A stretch of DNA of 64,000 bases, taken from Novosphingobium sp. SG707 (lineage in GTDB: Bacteria; Pseudomonadota; Alphaproteobacteria; Sphingomonadales; Sphingomonadaceae). Shown here in pieces: positions 1 to 7,493 of this stretch (position 1 is its first letter; every line of letters begins with the position of its first letter). The position numbers and the translations under genes are program-made. The notes below the pieces were generated by a model. The model ran no database searches, had not been told where the DNA came from, and was given only the letters and a program-made list of their open reading frames with translations. The stretch lies in NCBI RefSeq assembly GCF_012275515.1, contig NZ_JAAZQL010000001.1, forward strand, positions 603,006 to 667,005. The letters run 5' to 3'.

Positions 1-53
1 ACATTTCCGATTGGGTGCTCGAACGCGCCGCGCGCAGCACGATCGGCGATTGA
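1..53 (+). CDS. possible 3' end of an unidentified plus-strand gene
   Basis: Frame 3 is open from the window edge to a TGA at 51-53 and reads ISDWVLERAARSTIGD. The codon choice is like that of the neighbours and the end looks like an amphipathic C-terminal helix. Sixteen residues are too few to name a family. If real, it ends 24 bp from the convergent SDR remnant. A regulator or an enzyme of the adjacent sugar-acid genes would both fit. Confidence 0.3.
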   Translation, partial: ISDWVLERAARSTIGD

Positions 54-77
54 GCCTGTTGCGTTACGTGGCTGCCC

Positions 78-242
78 TCACTGGGCATAGGGCCATGCGG
101 CGCGGGTGAAGACCCCGCCATCGACCCACAGCGTCTGTCCGGCGGCGAAGCGCGCGCCCACCGGATATGGCCCGATGCCGGTGCTGCCCCCGGTCAGGAT
201 GGCAAGGGGCCCTGAAACAGGCCCTGAAACATGCTGAGTCAC
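78..242 (-). pseudogene. SDR oxidoreductase remnant with internal deletion
   Basis: A 54-codon frame starts at a GTG that overlaps the TGA of the upstream SDR gene (GTGA), as a translationally coupled gene would. It carries the SDR N-terminal cofactor motif (ILTGGSTGIG, residues 15-24) and, five residues later, the SDR C-terminal end (ARFAAGQTLWVDGG, residues 30-43) with a normal tail ending AAWPYAQ. The whole central Rossmann fold with the catalytic Ser-Tyr-Lys is missing, about 200 residues against a usual 250. The frame is kept across the junction. Near the start there is a perfect 12-bp tandem duplication (208-219 and 220-231, giving VSGPVSGP). It is almost certainly a decayed third gene of this operon; an assembly error is the alternative. 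Confidence 0.75.
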
Positions 243-979
243 AGGCTCATCCCTCCATCAATCACCAGATTGCTGCCGGTCATGAAGCGTGCTTCGTCAC
301 TGGCCAGCAGCACGGCGGTGGCGGCGATCTCTTCGGCCTGACCCATGCGCCCCATCGGTTGCCGCGCGATGAAGGCGGCCCTTGCGGCCTCGGCATCGCC
401 CGTGGCCGCGAAGCGCTGGCGCAGGGAAGGGGTTTCGACCGTGCCGGGGCTGATCGCATTGCAGCGGATGCCCCGGTCGATGAAGTCGCGCGCCACCGAC
501 ATGGTCAGGCCGATCACCGCCGCCTTGCTGGTGCCATAGGCGAAGCGGTTGGGGGCCGCCATCACGCTGGAGACAACCGAGGCGACATTGACGATCGAGC
601 CATCGCCGCGCGCCAGCATCGCGGGCAGGAAAGCGCGGATCATCAACGCCATCGAACGCACATTGACGCTCATGCTGCGGTCGAAATCTTCCATCGCGCC
701 ATCCAGAATGGTGCCATGGGCCACCAGTCCCACGCAATTGACCAGCACGCCCACATCGCCCAGCGCGGCCGCCGCCCCGGCCACGGCGGCTTCGTCCGTC
801 ACGTTCAGCACCAGCGTTTCAATCCGCGGCCCGGCTGGCGGAGCGCTGTCGAAACGCAGGTCTGCGGCGATCACGCGGGCGCCTTCGGCGGCAAAGCGCT
901 CCACAATGGCGCGGCCGATCCCCTGCGCCCCGCCGGTGACCAGACAGGTCTTGCCCCTCAGTCGCCCCTCCATGGCCAT
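239..979 (-). CDS. SDR-family NAD(P)-dependent dehydrogenase, probable sugar-acid dehydrogenase
   Basis: Classical short-chain dehydrogenase of 246 aa. The cofactor loop TGGAQGIG is at residues 15-22, NCVG at 81-84 replaces the usual NNAG, Ser134 precedes the Tyr148-x3-Lys152 catalytic pair, and the C-terminus has the common IDGG ending. Its ATG overlaps the stop of the FAH-family gene by one base (TGATG), so the two are translated together. SDR plus FAH-fold hydrolase pairs are known from the non-phosphorylated L-fucose and L-rhamnose routes, where the SDR oxidises a 2-keto-3-deoxy sugar acid and the FAH enzyme cleaves the diketo product. That role is inferred from pairing; the exact sugar cannot be read from sequence. 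Confidence 0.9.
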   Translation of the reverse strand: MAMEGRLRGKTCLVTGGAQGIGRAIVERFAAEGARVIAADLRFDSAPPAGPRIETLVLNVTDEAAVAGAAAALGDVGVLVNCVGLVAHGTILDGAMEDFDRSMSVNVRSMALMIRAFLPAMLARGDGSIVNVASVVSSVMAAPNRFAYGTSKAAVIGLTMSVARDFIDRGIRCNAISPGTVETPSLRQRFAATGDAEAARAAFIARQPMGRMGQAEEIAATAVLLASDEARFMTGSNLVIDGGMSL

Positions 980-1833
980 CAGACCCCGTCATTCCATGCG
1001 CGCACGGTGTGGCGCTGGCTGCCCAGTTTCTCGATGCCCAATTCCACCACATCGCCTTCCTTCAGGAACACCGGCGGCTTCATGCCCATGCCCACGCCCG
1101 GCGGTGTACCGGTGGTGATGAGGTCGCCGGGCAACAGGACCATGAACTGGCTGACATAGCTGACGATGGTGGCGCAATCGAAGATCATGGTGCGGGTGTT
1201 GCCGGTCTGCATGCGCTGACCATTCACATCGAGCCACATGGCAAGGTTCTGGACATCACCCACCTCGTCCCGCGTGACCAGCCAGGGGCCTATGGGGCCA
1301 AAGGTGTCGCAGCCCTTGCCCTTGTCCCATGTGCCTGCGCGCTCAAGCTGAAAGCTGCGTTCGGACAGGTCGTCGCACACCACATAGCCCGCCACATGGT
1401 CCAGCGCCTTGTCCTTGTCGACATAGGCGGTGCGGGCGCCGATCACGATGCCCAGTTCGACTTCCCAGTCCATCTTGTCCGACCCGCGAGGGCGGCGGAC
1501 ATCATCGTTGGGCCCCTGGATGCAGGAGACGCCCTTGGTGAACATGATCGGTTCGGGCGGGATGGCCATGCCTGCCTCCTCGGCATGGTCGGAATAGTTG
1601 AGGCCGATGGCGATGAATTGCCGTGTGCCGGTAAACGGCGCGCCCATGCGCATAGGGCCTTCGACAAGGGGAAGGATGCCTGTGTCGATCGTCCGCAATG
1701 CGGCCAGTCGGTCGGTGCCAAGCCAGTCCGGCGTGATGTCGGCCAGATGGCCCGACAGGTCGCGCAGGTTTCCCTGCGCATCAATCAGGCCCGGCTTTTC
1801 CGCGCCTACCGCCCCAAAACGCACCAGTTTCAT
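979..1833 (-). CDS. fumarylacetoacetate hydrolase family protein (diketo-deoxy sugar-acid hydrolase type)
   Basis: 284 aa, the usual length of the short FAH-fold hydrolases. The metal-binding acids are visible as Glu124 and Glu126 (DWEVELG) and Asp155 (CDDLSERS), followed by the conserved LLPGDLITTGTPPGVG stretch. It resembles 2,4-diketo-3-deoxy-L-fuconate hydrolase and ureidoglycolate-lyase-like proteins more than true fumarylacetoacetase. It is cytoplasmic. The ATG has a clear GGAGAAG ribosome site. It is the first recognisable gene of a minus-strand operon with the SDR and the SDR remnant, about 265 bp downstream of a palindromic operator at 2099-2111. Confidence 0.9.
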   Translation of the reverse strand: MKLVRFGAVGAEKPGLIDAQGNLRDLSGHLADITPDWLGTDRLAALRTIDTGILPLVEGPMRMGAPFTGTRQFIAIGLNYSDHAEEAGMAIPPEPIMFTKGVSCIQGPNDDVRRPRGSDKMDWEVELGIVIGARTAYVDKDKALDHVAGYVVCDDLSERSFQLERAGTWDKGKGCDTFGPIGPWLVTRDEVGDVQNLAMWLDVNGQRMQTGNTRTMIFDCATIVSYVSQFMVLLPGDLITTGTPPGVGMGMKPPVFLKEGDVVELGIEKLGSQRHTVRAWNDGV

Positions 1834-1949
1834 AAACTTCTCCGAATGTCATGTGTGTGGCGATGGTTTTGCCTGCTCACGGTGACCTGCAGGTTCGTGG
1901 TGTAGACCGCAGATAGTCGGGGGCAGGCATCGGCCAGTTTGCCGGGCTT

Positions 1950-2060
1950 TCAAAGGGTGAGGGATCTGCGCCCCGGCGTGGGGGAGATCCGGCTGCGATC
2001 CGTGTGAGGCCCTTTCGGACACAGGGGCGGATCGGCAAGGAAGCGGTGGGCCGGATTCAT
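1950..2060 (-). other. 36-codon ORF with strong ribosome site; leader peptide or scar of a lost gene
   Basis: Directly downstream of the operator at 2099-2111 on the minus strand there is GGGGAGAGACT followed by ATG, a signal as good as those of real genes here. The frame stops after 36 codons and shows no signal peptide or domain. It lies between the promoter and the FAH gene. It may be a leader ORF, or the start region left after deletion of the first gene, for which a TBDR would be typical. Its expression is not supported by anything else. Confidence 0.25.
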
Positions 2061-2098
2061 AGTCTCTCCCCATGCGGCGCTGGCCGCTTTCTTTTAAC

Positions 2099-2111
2099 TA
2101 AACGATGTTTA
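2099..2111. promoter_or_regulatory. palindromic operator TAAAC-GAT-GTTTA (copy 1)
   Basis: Thirteen-base dyad with 5-bp arms in the divergent region between the FAH/SDR operon and the isomerase gene. It is the exact reverse complement of copy 2 at 2197-2209, 98 bp away. Two identical dyads in one 508-bp intergenic region point to one regulator controlling both directions. The family (IclR, GntR or LacI) cannot be fixed, and no regulator gene is in this part of the window. Confidence 0.7.
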
Positions 2112-2196
2112 AGTGATCGCCCGGCGGGCAGGCAAGCGATTTTTTGCCCTGCATGGATGCTGCGAAATCCACCTTGACGGGCTGCGGCCGGGAAAC

Positions 2197-2209
2197 TAAA
2201 CATCGTTTA
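2197..2209. promoter_or_regulatory. palindromic operator TAAAC-ATC-GTTTA (copy 2)
   Basis: Second copy of the dyad, inverted relative to copy 1, about 130 bp before the isomerase ATG. The 98-bp spacing is close to nine helical turns, so looping or cooperative binding is possible. The rest of the 1834-2341 gap holds the 36-codon ORF and no other recognisable gene. Confidence 0.7.
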
Positions 2210-2341
2210 CATGTAGGGCGCCGGTCCGTTCCGGATAGCTGCCTTGATTGGCGTTGCCCGATTGGCCAGCCCCTCATCTCGCACGGTCATTCCGTCGAAT
2301 TCCTGCGGCTGCCCGGATCTGTTTGGAGAATTGGTAGGGAT

Positions 2342-3121
2342 ATGGCCTACGAAATTTCAGTCAATCTTGAGTATGCCTTTCAAGATGCCGGTGAGAGCAT
2401 TGAACAGAGAATTGACGCGGCCGCCGCTGCCGGGTTCCGTTATGTTGAATTGTTCCTGTTGAAGGGCCGTGATCTTCCCGCCATCCGCGAGGCGCTGGAG
2501 CGCAATGCGGTAAAGCTTGTCAGCACAGTCGCGGATTATGCGACCCAACTGGTTGATCCGCAAACGCATGAGGACTTTTGCGCCATCTTTCGCAAGGCGG
2601 CTCAGGACGCGCTTTTTTTGGGCTGCTCCAATGTGGTGGTGACATCCGGGCGGGCGGTTCCCTGGCTGACGCGGCCGGTGCAGCTACGCATCTTTGCCGA
2701 TGCCTTGACGCGGCTGCTCCCGATTGCCGAGGAACTGGGCGTCACGATCTATCTGGAATCGGCCAATACACGCCATGACCATCCCGGCGTGCTGTGTTCA
2801 ACGACGCAGGACAGCGTCTGTGTGGTGGAGATGCTCTCCTCGCCGCATGTCAGGCTGATCTACGATCTCTATCATTCCGTTGTGGAGGGTGAAGATCCGG
2901 CCGAAGTGATGCCGCGCGTCATGCATCTTACGGACCATGTTCAGATCGGCGATGTGCCGGGCCGTGGCGAGCCGGGCTCGGGAACCATCGATTGGCCCGC
3001 CCAGCTCGCCTTGTTGAAGGCGTTGGGCTACAAGGGGCTGATCGGGCTTGAGCTGAAGCCCACGCGAGCCCCCACTGCCGATGCGCTGTCCTATATTCAG
3101 CAGCTTTGCGCCGTCGCCTGA
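2342..3121 (+). CDS. hydroxypyruvate isomerase-like TIM-barrel protein
   Basis: 259 aa from the ATG chosen here (MAYEISVNLEYAF). A longer in-frame extension exists, but this start matches the family N-terminus and length of about 258 and has AGGGAT upstream. The AP-endonuclease-2/xylose-isomerase-like barrel is seen in ESANTRHDHPG near the middle and in the C-terminal HVQIGDVPGRGEPGSG and GLELKPT motifs, typical of Hyi proteins. Such enzymes interconvert hydroxypyruvate and tartronate semialdehyde, or epimerise or isomerise small keto-sugars. The gene is divergent from the FAH/SDR operon and shares its operators, which supports a role in the same sugar or sugar-acid pathway. It is cytoplasmic. 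Confidence 0.85.
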   Translation: MAYEISVNLEYAFQDAGESIEQRIDAAAAAGFRYVELFLLKGRDLPAIREALERNAVKLVSTVADYATQLVDPQTHEDFCAIFRKAAQDALFLGCSNVVVTSGRAVPWLTRPVQLRIFADALTRLLPIAEELGVTIYLESANTRHDHPGVLCSTTQDSVCVVEMLSSPHVRLIYDLYHSVVEGEDPAEVMPRVMHLTDHVQIGDVPGRGEPGSGTIDWPAQLALLKALGYKGLIGLELKPTRAPTADALSYIQQLCAVA

Positions 3122-3204
3122 AGCGCATAGGCACGCGGAACGAAAACATCGCGCCCGCGTGTGGCGGGCATCCACTTGCCCATCCCATGACAGATTGGTG
3201 AAAG

Positions 3205-3238
3205 CGAATATCGTGTAGAAGGGCCGAACGGATATTCG
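3205..3238. promoter_or_regulatory. inverted repeat CGAATATC-N18-GATATTCG
   Basis: Eight-base arms (3205-3212 and 3231-3238) lie just before the TTG start of the outer-membrane protein gene. The second arm runs into the GGGAG ribosome site, so binding or folding here could block translation as well as transcription. No regulator is assigned. Confidence 0.4.
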
Positions 3239-3249
3239 GGAGAGCCAGT

Positions 3250-4056
3250 TTGAAAAATCCAGGGAAGGCCATCATCGTGGCCGGGCTGTCGCTGTTGGCC
3301 GCCATGCCGATGACGGCGCGCGCCGCCGACGAGGAAATTCAGGTCTATATCGACGATATGGGCGCGCCCGGCTCTTTCGGTCTGGATGTGCACAACAATT
3401 ATGTTTTCAGCGGCAGAAGCACGCGGATGGACGACCCGCTGGCGCAGGACAGCCTGCACCGGTTTCGCGTCACGCCCGAATTCTCCTATGGCATTTCCGA
3501 TAATCTGGAGGCGGGCCTCTACCTGCCGCTCGGTTCGGTTGACCGCGATGGCCATGTCAGCGTCGATGGGGTCAAAGCCCGCCTGAAATATATCGCCCAT
3601 CCATCGGGCAATCCCGACGTCTGGTATGGCGTCAATTTCGAACTGGGGCGTGTCGGGCGGGTCTATGACGTCAACCCATGGAATGCCGAGTTGAAGGGCA
3701 TGATCGGAACGCGGCGCGGGCGCTGGCTGCTGGCGGGCAATGTGAATGTCGATTTCGTGGTTTCCGGCCCGCAACCCTCGCCCGCCACGGTCGAGATCGC
3801 GACCAAGATCGCCTATTCCCTCACTTCCAAAGTCTCGCTCGGGGTGGAAGGATACAATGGCATCGGCACATTCCGCCAGCCATTCCAGATGGGCCAGAGC
3901 GACCAGACCGTGATGGGCGCGCTCGATGTGCAATTGGGTGAATGGGATCTCAATCTGGGCGTTGGCGAGGGATTTGGCACCAACCCCGACCATCTGATCG
4001 TCAAGGCCATCGTAGGTGTGCCGATCGACCGCCTGTTCCACCACGCCCACCGTTGA
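3250..4056 (+). CDS. outer-membrane beta-barrel protein of unknown function
   Basis: 268 aa starting at TTG with GGGAG upstream. Residues 1-25 form a signal peptide (KNPGK, hydrophobic core, ARA-ADE cleavage). The mature part is rich in alternating aromatic and polar strands (for example FSYGISDNLEAGLYLPLG) and glycine turns, the pattern of a small porin-like or transporter-like barrel anchored in the outer membrane. It resembles the uncharacterised barrel proteins often annotated only as hypothetical. It follows the isomerase by 128 bp and has its own inverted repeat, so it may be a separate unit. It ends convergent with the lipoprotein gene. Confidence 0.75.
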   Translation: MKNPGKAIIVAGLSLLAAMPMTARAADEEIQVYIDDMGAPGSFGLDVHNNYVFSGRSTRMDDPLAQDSLHRFRVTPEFSYGISDNLEAGLYLPLGSVDRDGHVSVDGVKARLKYIAHPSGNPDVWYGVNFELGRVGRVYDVNPWNAELKGMIGTRRGRWLLAGNVNVDFVVSGPQPSPATVEIATKIAYSLTSKVSLGVEGYNGIGTFRQPFQMGQSDQTVMGALDVQLGEWDLNLGVGEGFGTNPDHLIVKAIVGVPIDRLFHHAHR

Positions 4057-4083
4057 TCAAGGCACCGCTGATCAAGGCCCCGC
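4054..4083. repeat. 15-bp tandem duplication at convergent gene ends
   Basis: TGATCAAGGCACCGC (4054-4068) is followed at once by TGATCAAGGCCCCGC (4069-4083), differing at one base. The first copy contains the stop of the barrel gene and the second contains the minus-strand stop of the lipoprotein gene. It looks like a recent slippage duplication that moved the two stops apart. Confidence 0.8.
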
Positions 4084-5193
4084 CAGCGTCCTTTGCCAGC
4101 GTTTGATAAGCAAATCATGCGTCAGCCGGTCCTGCCCCGCCAGCAGCGGCGGCCCCACTTCAATGGCCAGAGTGGGGCGCCCTGCCGTGTCCAGCCCGGC
4201 AGGCGGCGCCACATCGGCGCGCACCGGCGCCATGCCCATGGCCTTGATCTGCTGCTGACCGCGCGGGCTGAGCAGATAGTCCAGAAACAGCCGCGCGCCA
4301 TTGGGATGGGCCGCTGCCTTGGGGATCATCACGATGCGCGACATGATCAGCGTGTAATCCGAGGGAAGAATGACCCCGATGTCGGGATCATGCAGCGATT
4401 CTTCGAGCGCATAGGAGCCGATGATATTATAGCCCACCAGCGCATGGCCCGCGGCCACATCGCGCAGGATTTCCTCGGCCGTTGCAAAGCCGCGCAGGTG
4501 ATTGGCACCCATGGCGCGTATCAATTGCCAGACGGCGGGCGATGCCTGACGGTCCTGTGTGAAATAGAGATAGCCGACCGCCGAGCGGGTGACGTCATAG
4601 CTGGCGATGCGGCCGTCGAGCCGGGCCGGTTTGGCCTCCAGCATTTCGGTCAACTGGGCATGATTGCGCGGCGCCTGCGCATCGGGCAGCAGGCGGCGGT
4701 TGTAGATCATGACGATGGGTTCGGCGGTGATGCCCCATGCCTCATCCTTCCAGTTTGCCCAATCGGGCACGGCAGGCTTTTCGGGCGAAGTGTAGCGCGC
4801 CGAATAGCCGTCATTGACCAGTTTGATCTGGAGATCCATGGCCGAGGACCAGAGGATGTCGGCGCTTTGCTGATGATGGTCGGCGGCGGCGTGGAATTGG
4901 CGGTCAAGCTCCTGCGCCGGCAGTTCCTTGTAGGTCAGCCGGACAAGCGGATACATCGAGCGGAAATCTGCCAGCAGCCGCGCCGCCTTGTCATGATCGA
5001 CCGAGGACCAGACAACAACCCCGCCTTCCTTTTCGGCGGCGGCAACAATCGCGCCATAGCTGTCGGGATAGCCGGGAGGAACAGGCTCGGCCGAGCGCGG
5101 CGAACATCCGCCCACCAGCGCCAAAGCCGCAAGCGCACAGATCCACACCCTGCATGGTGCCGATGGATGTCGTGGCGCGCCCCGCCCGTTCAT
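4072..5193 (-). CDS. ABC-type extracellular solute-binding lipoprotein (iron/organophosphate PBP2 type)
   Basis: 373 aa from the ATG chosen here (MNGRGAPRHP), which has AGAGGA ten bases upstream; an ATG at 5214 is the alternative. The signal ends in a lipobox (ALVGGC), so Cys anchors it to a membrane. The rest is a class-II periplasmic binding fold like AfuA/FbpA/PgtC: a VVVWSSVDHDKA strand near the N-terminus, DILWSSAMDLQ in the middle, and NGARLFLDYLLSPRGQQ near the end. No ABC permease or ATPase is adjacent. It is divergent, with 89 bp between, from a two-component system, so it may present a ligand to the sensor kinase instead of feeding a transporter. That role is inference. Confidence 0.85.
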   Translation of the reverse strand: MNGRGAPRHPSAPCRVWICALAALALVGGCSPRSAEPVPPGYPDSYGAIVAAAEKEGGVVVWSSVDHDKAARLLADFRSMYPLVRLTYKELPAQELDRQFHAAADHHQQSADILWSSAMDLQIKLVNDGYSARYTSPEKPAVPDWANWKDEAWGITAEPIVMIYNRRLLPDAQAPRNHAQLTEMLEAKPARLDGRIASYDVTRSAVGYLYFTQDRQASPAVWQLIRAMGANHLRGFATAEEILRDVAAGHALVGYNIIGSYALEESLHDPDIGVILPSDYTLIMSRIVMIPKAAAHPNGARLFLDYLLSPRGQQQIKAMGMAPVRADVAPPAGLDTAGRPTLAIEVGPPLLAGQDRLTHDLLIKRWQRTLAGP

Positions 5194-5282
5194 GTCGATG
5201 GTCCTCTGGCCCATGATTGTTCTTTGGTCTGGCGCCTTTCTTGGGGCATAGAAGGGGCCAGCGTCAATGAAGGGAGAACATA

Positions 5283-5951
5283 ATGACGCGCATTCTGCTG
5301 GTTGAGGATGATGAAGCCCTGAGCCGCGGCCTTGGCGCCACGCTGCGCAGCATCGGCTATGCGGTGGATGTGGCGCGCGATGGCGAAACGGCGCTGCTTT
5401 GCGCGCGCGATGAGCCATATACGCTGATCACGCTGGATCTGGGCCTGCCCGATATGTCGGGACTGGCTGTGCTGGAACAGTTGCGGCGCGAGGGCAACCG
5501 CACGCCCGTGCTGATCCTGAGCGCGCGCGATGCGATCGAGGATCGCGTGAAGGGGCTGGATCTGGGCGCGGATGACTATCTGCTCAAACCCTTCGACCCC
5601 AGCGAATTGACCGCGCGCATCCGCGCCCTGCTGCGCCGCAGTCAAGGCGTGGCCAGTTCGGTGGTCCGGATCGGCGCGCTGACGGTGGATCATACCAGCA
5701 CCCGCGTCATGCTGGGCGAAACCGATATTCCGCTGCGTCGGCGCGAATGGGCGGTGCTCGAACGGCTGGTCGCCCATGTCGGCAAGGTCGTGTCCAAGGA
5801 CCGGCTGACCGCCGAGGTGTTTGGCTATGACGAACCGGTCGCCACCAATGCGGTCGAGGTCTATGTGGGGCGCCTGCGCCGCAAATTTGAACCCGATGGC
5901 CCGGAAATCCGCACTATTCGCGGGTTGGGCTACATGCTTGTGGCGCGATGA
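5283..5951 (+). CDS. OmpR/TctD-family response regulator
   Basis: 222 aa. The receiver domain has the acidic pair Glu8-Asp9 region (LLVEDDE), phospho-acceptor Asp52 (LITLDLGLPDMSG), and the switch Lys in DDYLLKPF. The C-terminal winged helix ends in VEVYVGRLRRKF and IRTIRGLGYML, typical of the OmpR/PhoB group. GGGAG precedes the ATG. Its stop overlaps the kinase start by four bases. It most resembles TctD-type regulators of tricarboxylate uptake, which fits the carboxylate transporter gene downstream. Confidence 0.92.
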   Translation: MTRILLVEDDEALSRGLGATLRSIGYAVDVARDGETALLCARDEPYTLITLDLGLPDMSGLAVLEQLRREGNRTPVLILSARDAIEDRVKGLDLGADDYLLKPFDPSELTARIRALLRRSQGVASSVVRIGALTVDHTSTRVMLGETDIPLRRREWAVLERLVAHVGKVVSKDRLTAEVFGYDEPVATNAVEVYVGRLRRKFEPDGPEIRTIRGLGYMLVAR

Positions 5952-7348
5952 TCCGTTTGGGCCTGCATCATGCCGAAAAGTCGCTGACCCGGCGGTTTCT
6001 GGGCGGGATTGTGGCGCCCATGGCGGTGCTGGCGCTGTTGCTGGCGGTGGGGGGGACATGGGTCATCAAGGCGGCGGTCGAAACGGTCAATGACCGTATC
6101 CTGAGCGCGGCGGCCCACGCCATTGCCGAATCTCTGGGCGTGGAAAACGGCCAGATCACACTGGACCTCTCGCCCGCCATTTTCGGGATGCTGGAGGACA
6201 ATGCCCGCGACAATGTCTATTACAGCGTCCGGCGCGGCGCCGAGGTCGTCACCGGCTATACCGGCCTGCCCGAGATTGCGCCCCATGGCGTGCCGGACAA
6301 GCAGGTGGTTTTTGGCCAGGGCGTCTATCGCGGCATGCCGGTGCGCATCATCGCAGAGGGCCACCGTCTGCCCCATATTGCCGATCCGGTGGTGGTGGTG
6401 GTGGCCGAAACGCTGGGCGCCCGCGAACATGTTACGCAGCGTCTGCAGCGCGGTCTTGTCATGCTCGAAGTTATTCTGGTTGGCTGCGCGGCGGTGCTGT
6501 TGCCCATGGTGGTGCGCTGGGGGATGAAGCCCATTGTGGCGCTGGGGCGCGAGATGGACAATCGCGCGACGCTGGACATGACCCCTTTGCCGGTCAGTGA
6601 TCTGCCGCAGGAAATGCGCGATCTGGGGCGCGCCTTCAACCGGATGCTCGAAAGGCTGGACGCATCGTTTCAGAACATGCGCCGCTTTACCGCCGATGCC
6701 TCGCATCAGATGCGCACGCCGCTGTCCATTTTGCGCACGCATATCGCACTGCTGCGCGATGGCGATGCCAACGCGCCCGATACGCGCCGCTCGATCGAGG
6801 ATATTGCCGATGCGGGCGAGCGGCTCGAACGGCTGCTGGTGCAATTGCTGGCGCTGGCGCGCGCGGACAATGCCCAATCGGTCCCCATCGCCCGCGAGGC
6901 GGTAGGCATCAACCGGCTGGTGGCCGATATTTTTGCGCAACTGGCCCCGCGCGCGGTGAATGCCGATATGGATCTCGATTTTCTCGGCGCCGATGGCGAT
7001 CCGCAGGTCATGACCAATCCCGTTCTGGCGGGTGAATTGCTGGCCAATCTGATCGACAATGCCATACGTTACAATCGCCCGCGCGGCGCCATCACCGTTT
7101 CGGTCGAGCCCGATCACGAGTTGGTCTGGGTCTCGATCGAGGATCAGGGGCCGGGCATTCCCGAGGCCGACCGGGCCAAGGTCTTTACCCGTTTTGCCCG
7201 TCTGGACCGCGACGCTGACAAGCCGGGCAGCGGGCTGGGCCTGCCGATTGCGGCCCGGCTTTCGGCCGTGCTGGATGCTCGAATCGCGCTGGATTCGGGC
7301 CGGGGTGGCGTGGGCTTGCGCGCCAGAATCGGCTTTCCACCCGCTTGA
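5948..7348 (+). CDS. TctE-like sensor histidine kinase
   Basis: 466 aa. TM1 is at about 20-41 and TM2 at about 170-188, enclosing a periplasmic domain of about 125 residues of the 2CSK_N/TctE kind, then a HAMP-like linker. The H-box is FTADASHQMRTPLS with His253. The catalytic domain shows NLIDNAIRYN, DQGPGIP and GSGLGLPIA. It overlaps the response regulator start-to-stop (ATGA). Signals in this family are carboxylates; the neighbouring binding lipoprotein could be its sensory partner. Confidence 0.92.
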   Translation: MIRLGLHHAEKSLTRRFLGGIVAPMAVLALLLAVGGTWVIKAAVETVNDRILSAAAHAIAESLGVENGQITLDLSPAIFGMLEDNARDNVYYSVRRGAEVVTGYTGLPEIAPHGVPDKQVVFGQGVYRGMPVRIIAEGHRLPHIADPVVVVVAETLGAREHVTQRLQRGLVMLEVILVGCAAVLLPMVVRWGMKPIVALGREMDNRATLDMTPLPVSDLPQEMRDLGRAFNRMLERLDASFQNMRRFTADASHQMRTPLSILRTHIALLRDGDANAPDTRRSIEDIADAGERLERLLVQLLALARADNAQSVPIAREAVGINRLVADIFAQLAPRAVNADMDLDFLGADGDPQVMTNPVLAGELLANLIDNAIRYNRPRGAITVSVEPDHELVWVSIEDQGPGIPEADRAKVFTRFARLDRDADKPGSGLGLPIAARLSAVLDARIALDSGRGGVGLRARIGFPPA

Positions 7349-7379
7349 CAGGGTGATGTCAGCAATTTGCGCTAGGGTG

Positions 7380-7418
7380 GCCACAAGATAGCCGGTCCGT
7401 CCAAGGGCCGCTTGTGGC
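7380..7418. promoter_or_regulatory. inverted repeat GCCACAAG-N23-CTTGTGGC before the transporter
   Basis: Perfect 8-bp arms (7380-7387 and 7411-7418) in the 145-bp gap between the kinase and the carboxylate transporter. The spacing suits a regulator dimer pair or a stable hairpin in the leader. The TctD-like regulator is the obvious candidate binder. Confidence 0.4.
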
Positions 7419-7493
7419 GAATGGCGCATTTGTGTTCCCCCCGTTTTCCGAACGCTTCTGCGCCTTTCCATCACGCCTGTGTGGAGAGATTGA

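Noticed and set aside
2144-2341. N-terminal extension of the isomerase-like gene
   Set aside because: It would run through the operator at 2197-2209 and adds 66 residues unlike the family; the ATG at 2342 gives the family length.
5194-5418. Longer start for the binding lipoprotein
   Set aside because: It would overlap the response regulator gene and place the lipobox far from the N-terminus.
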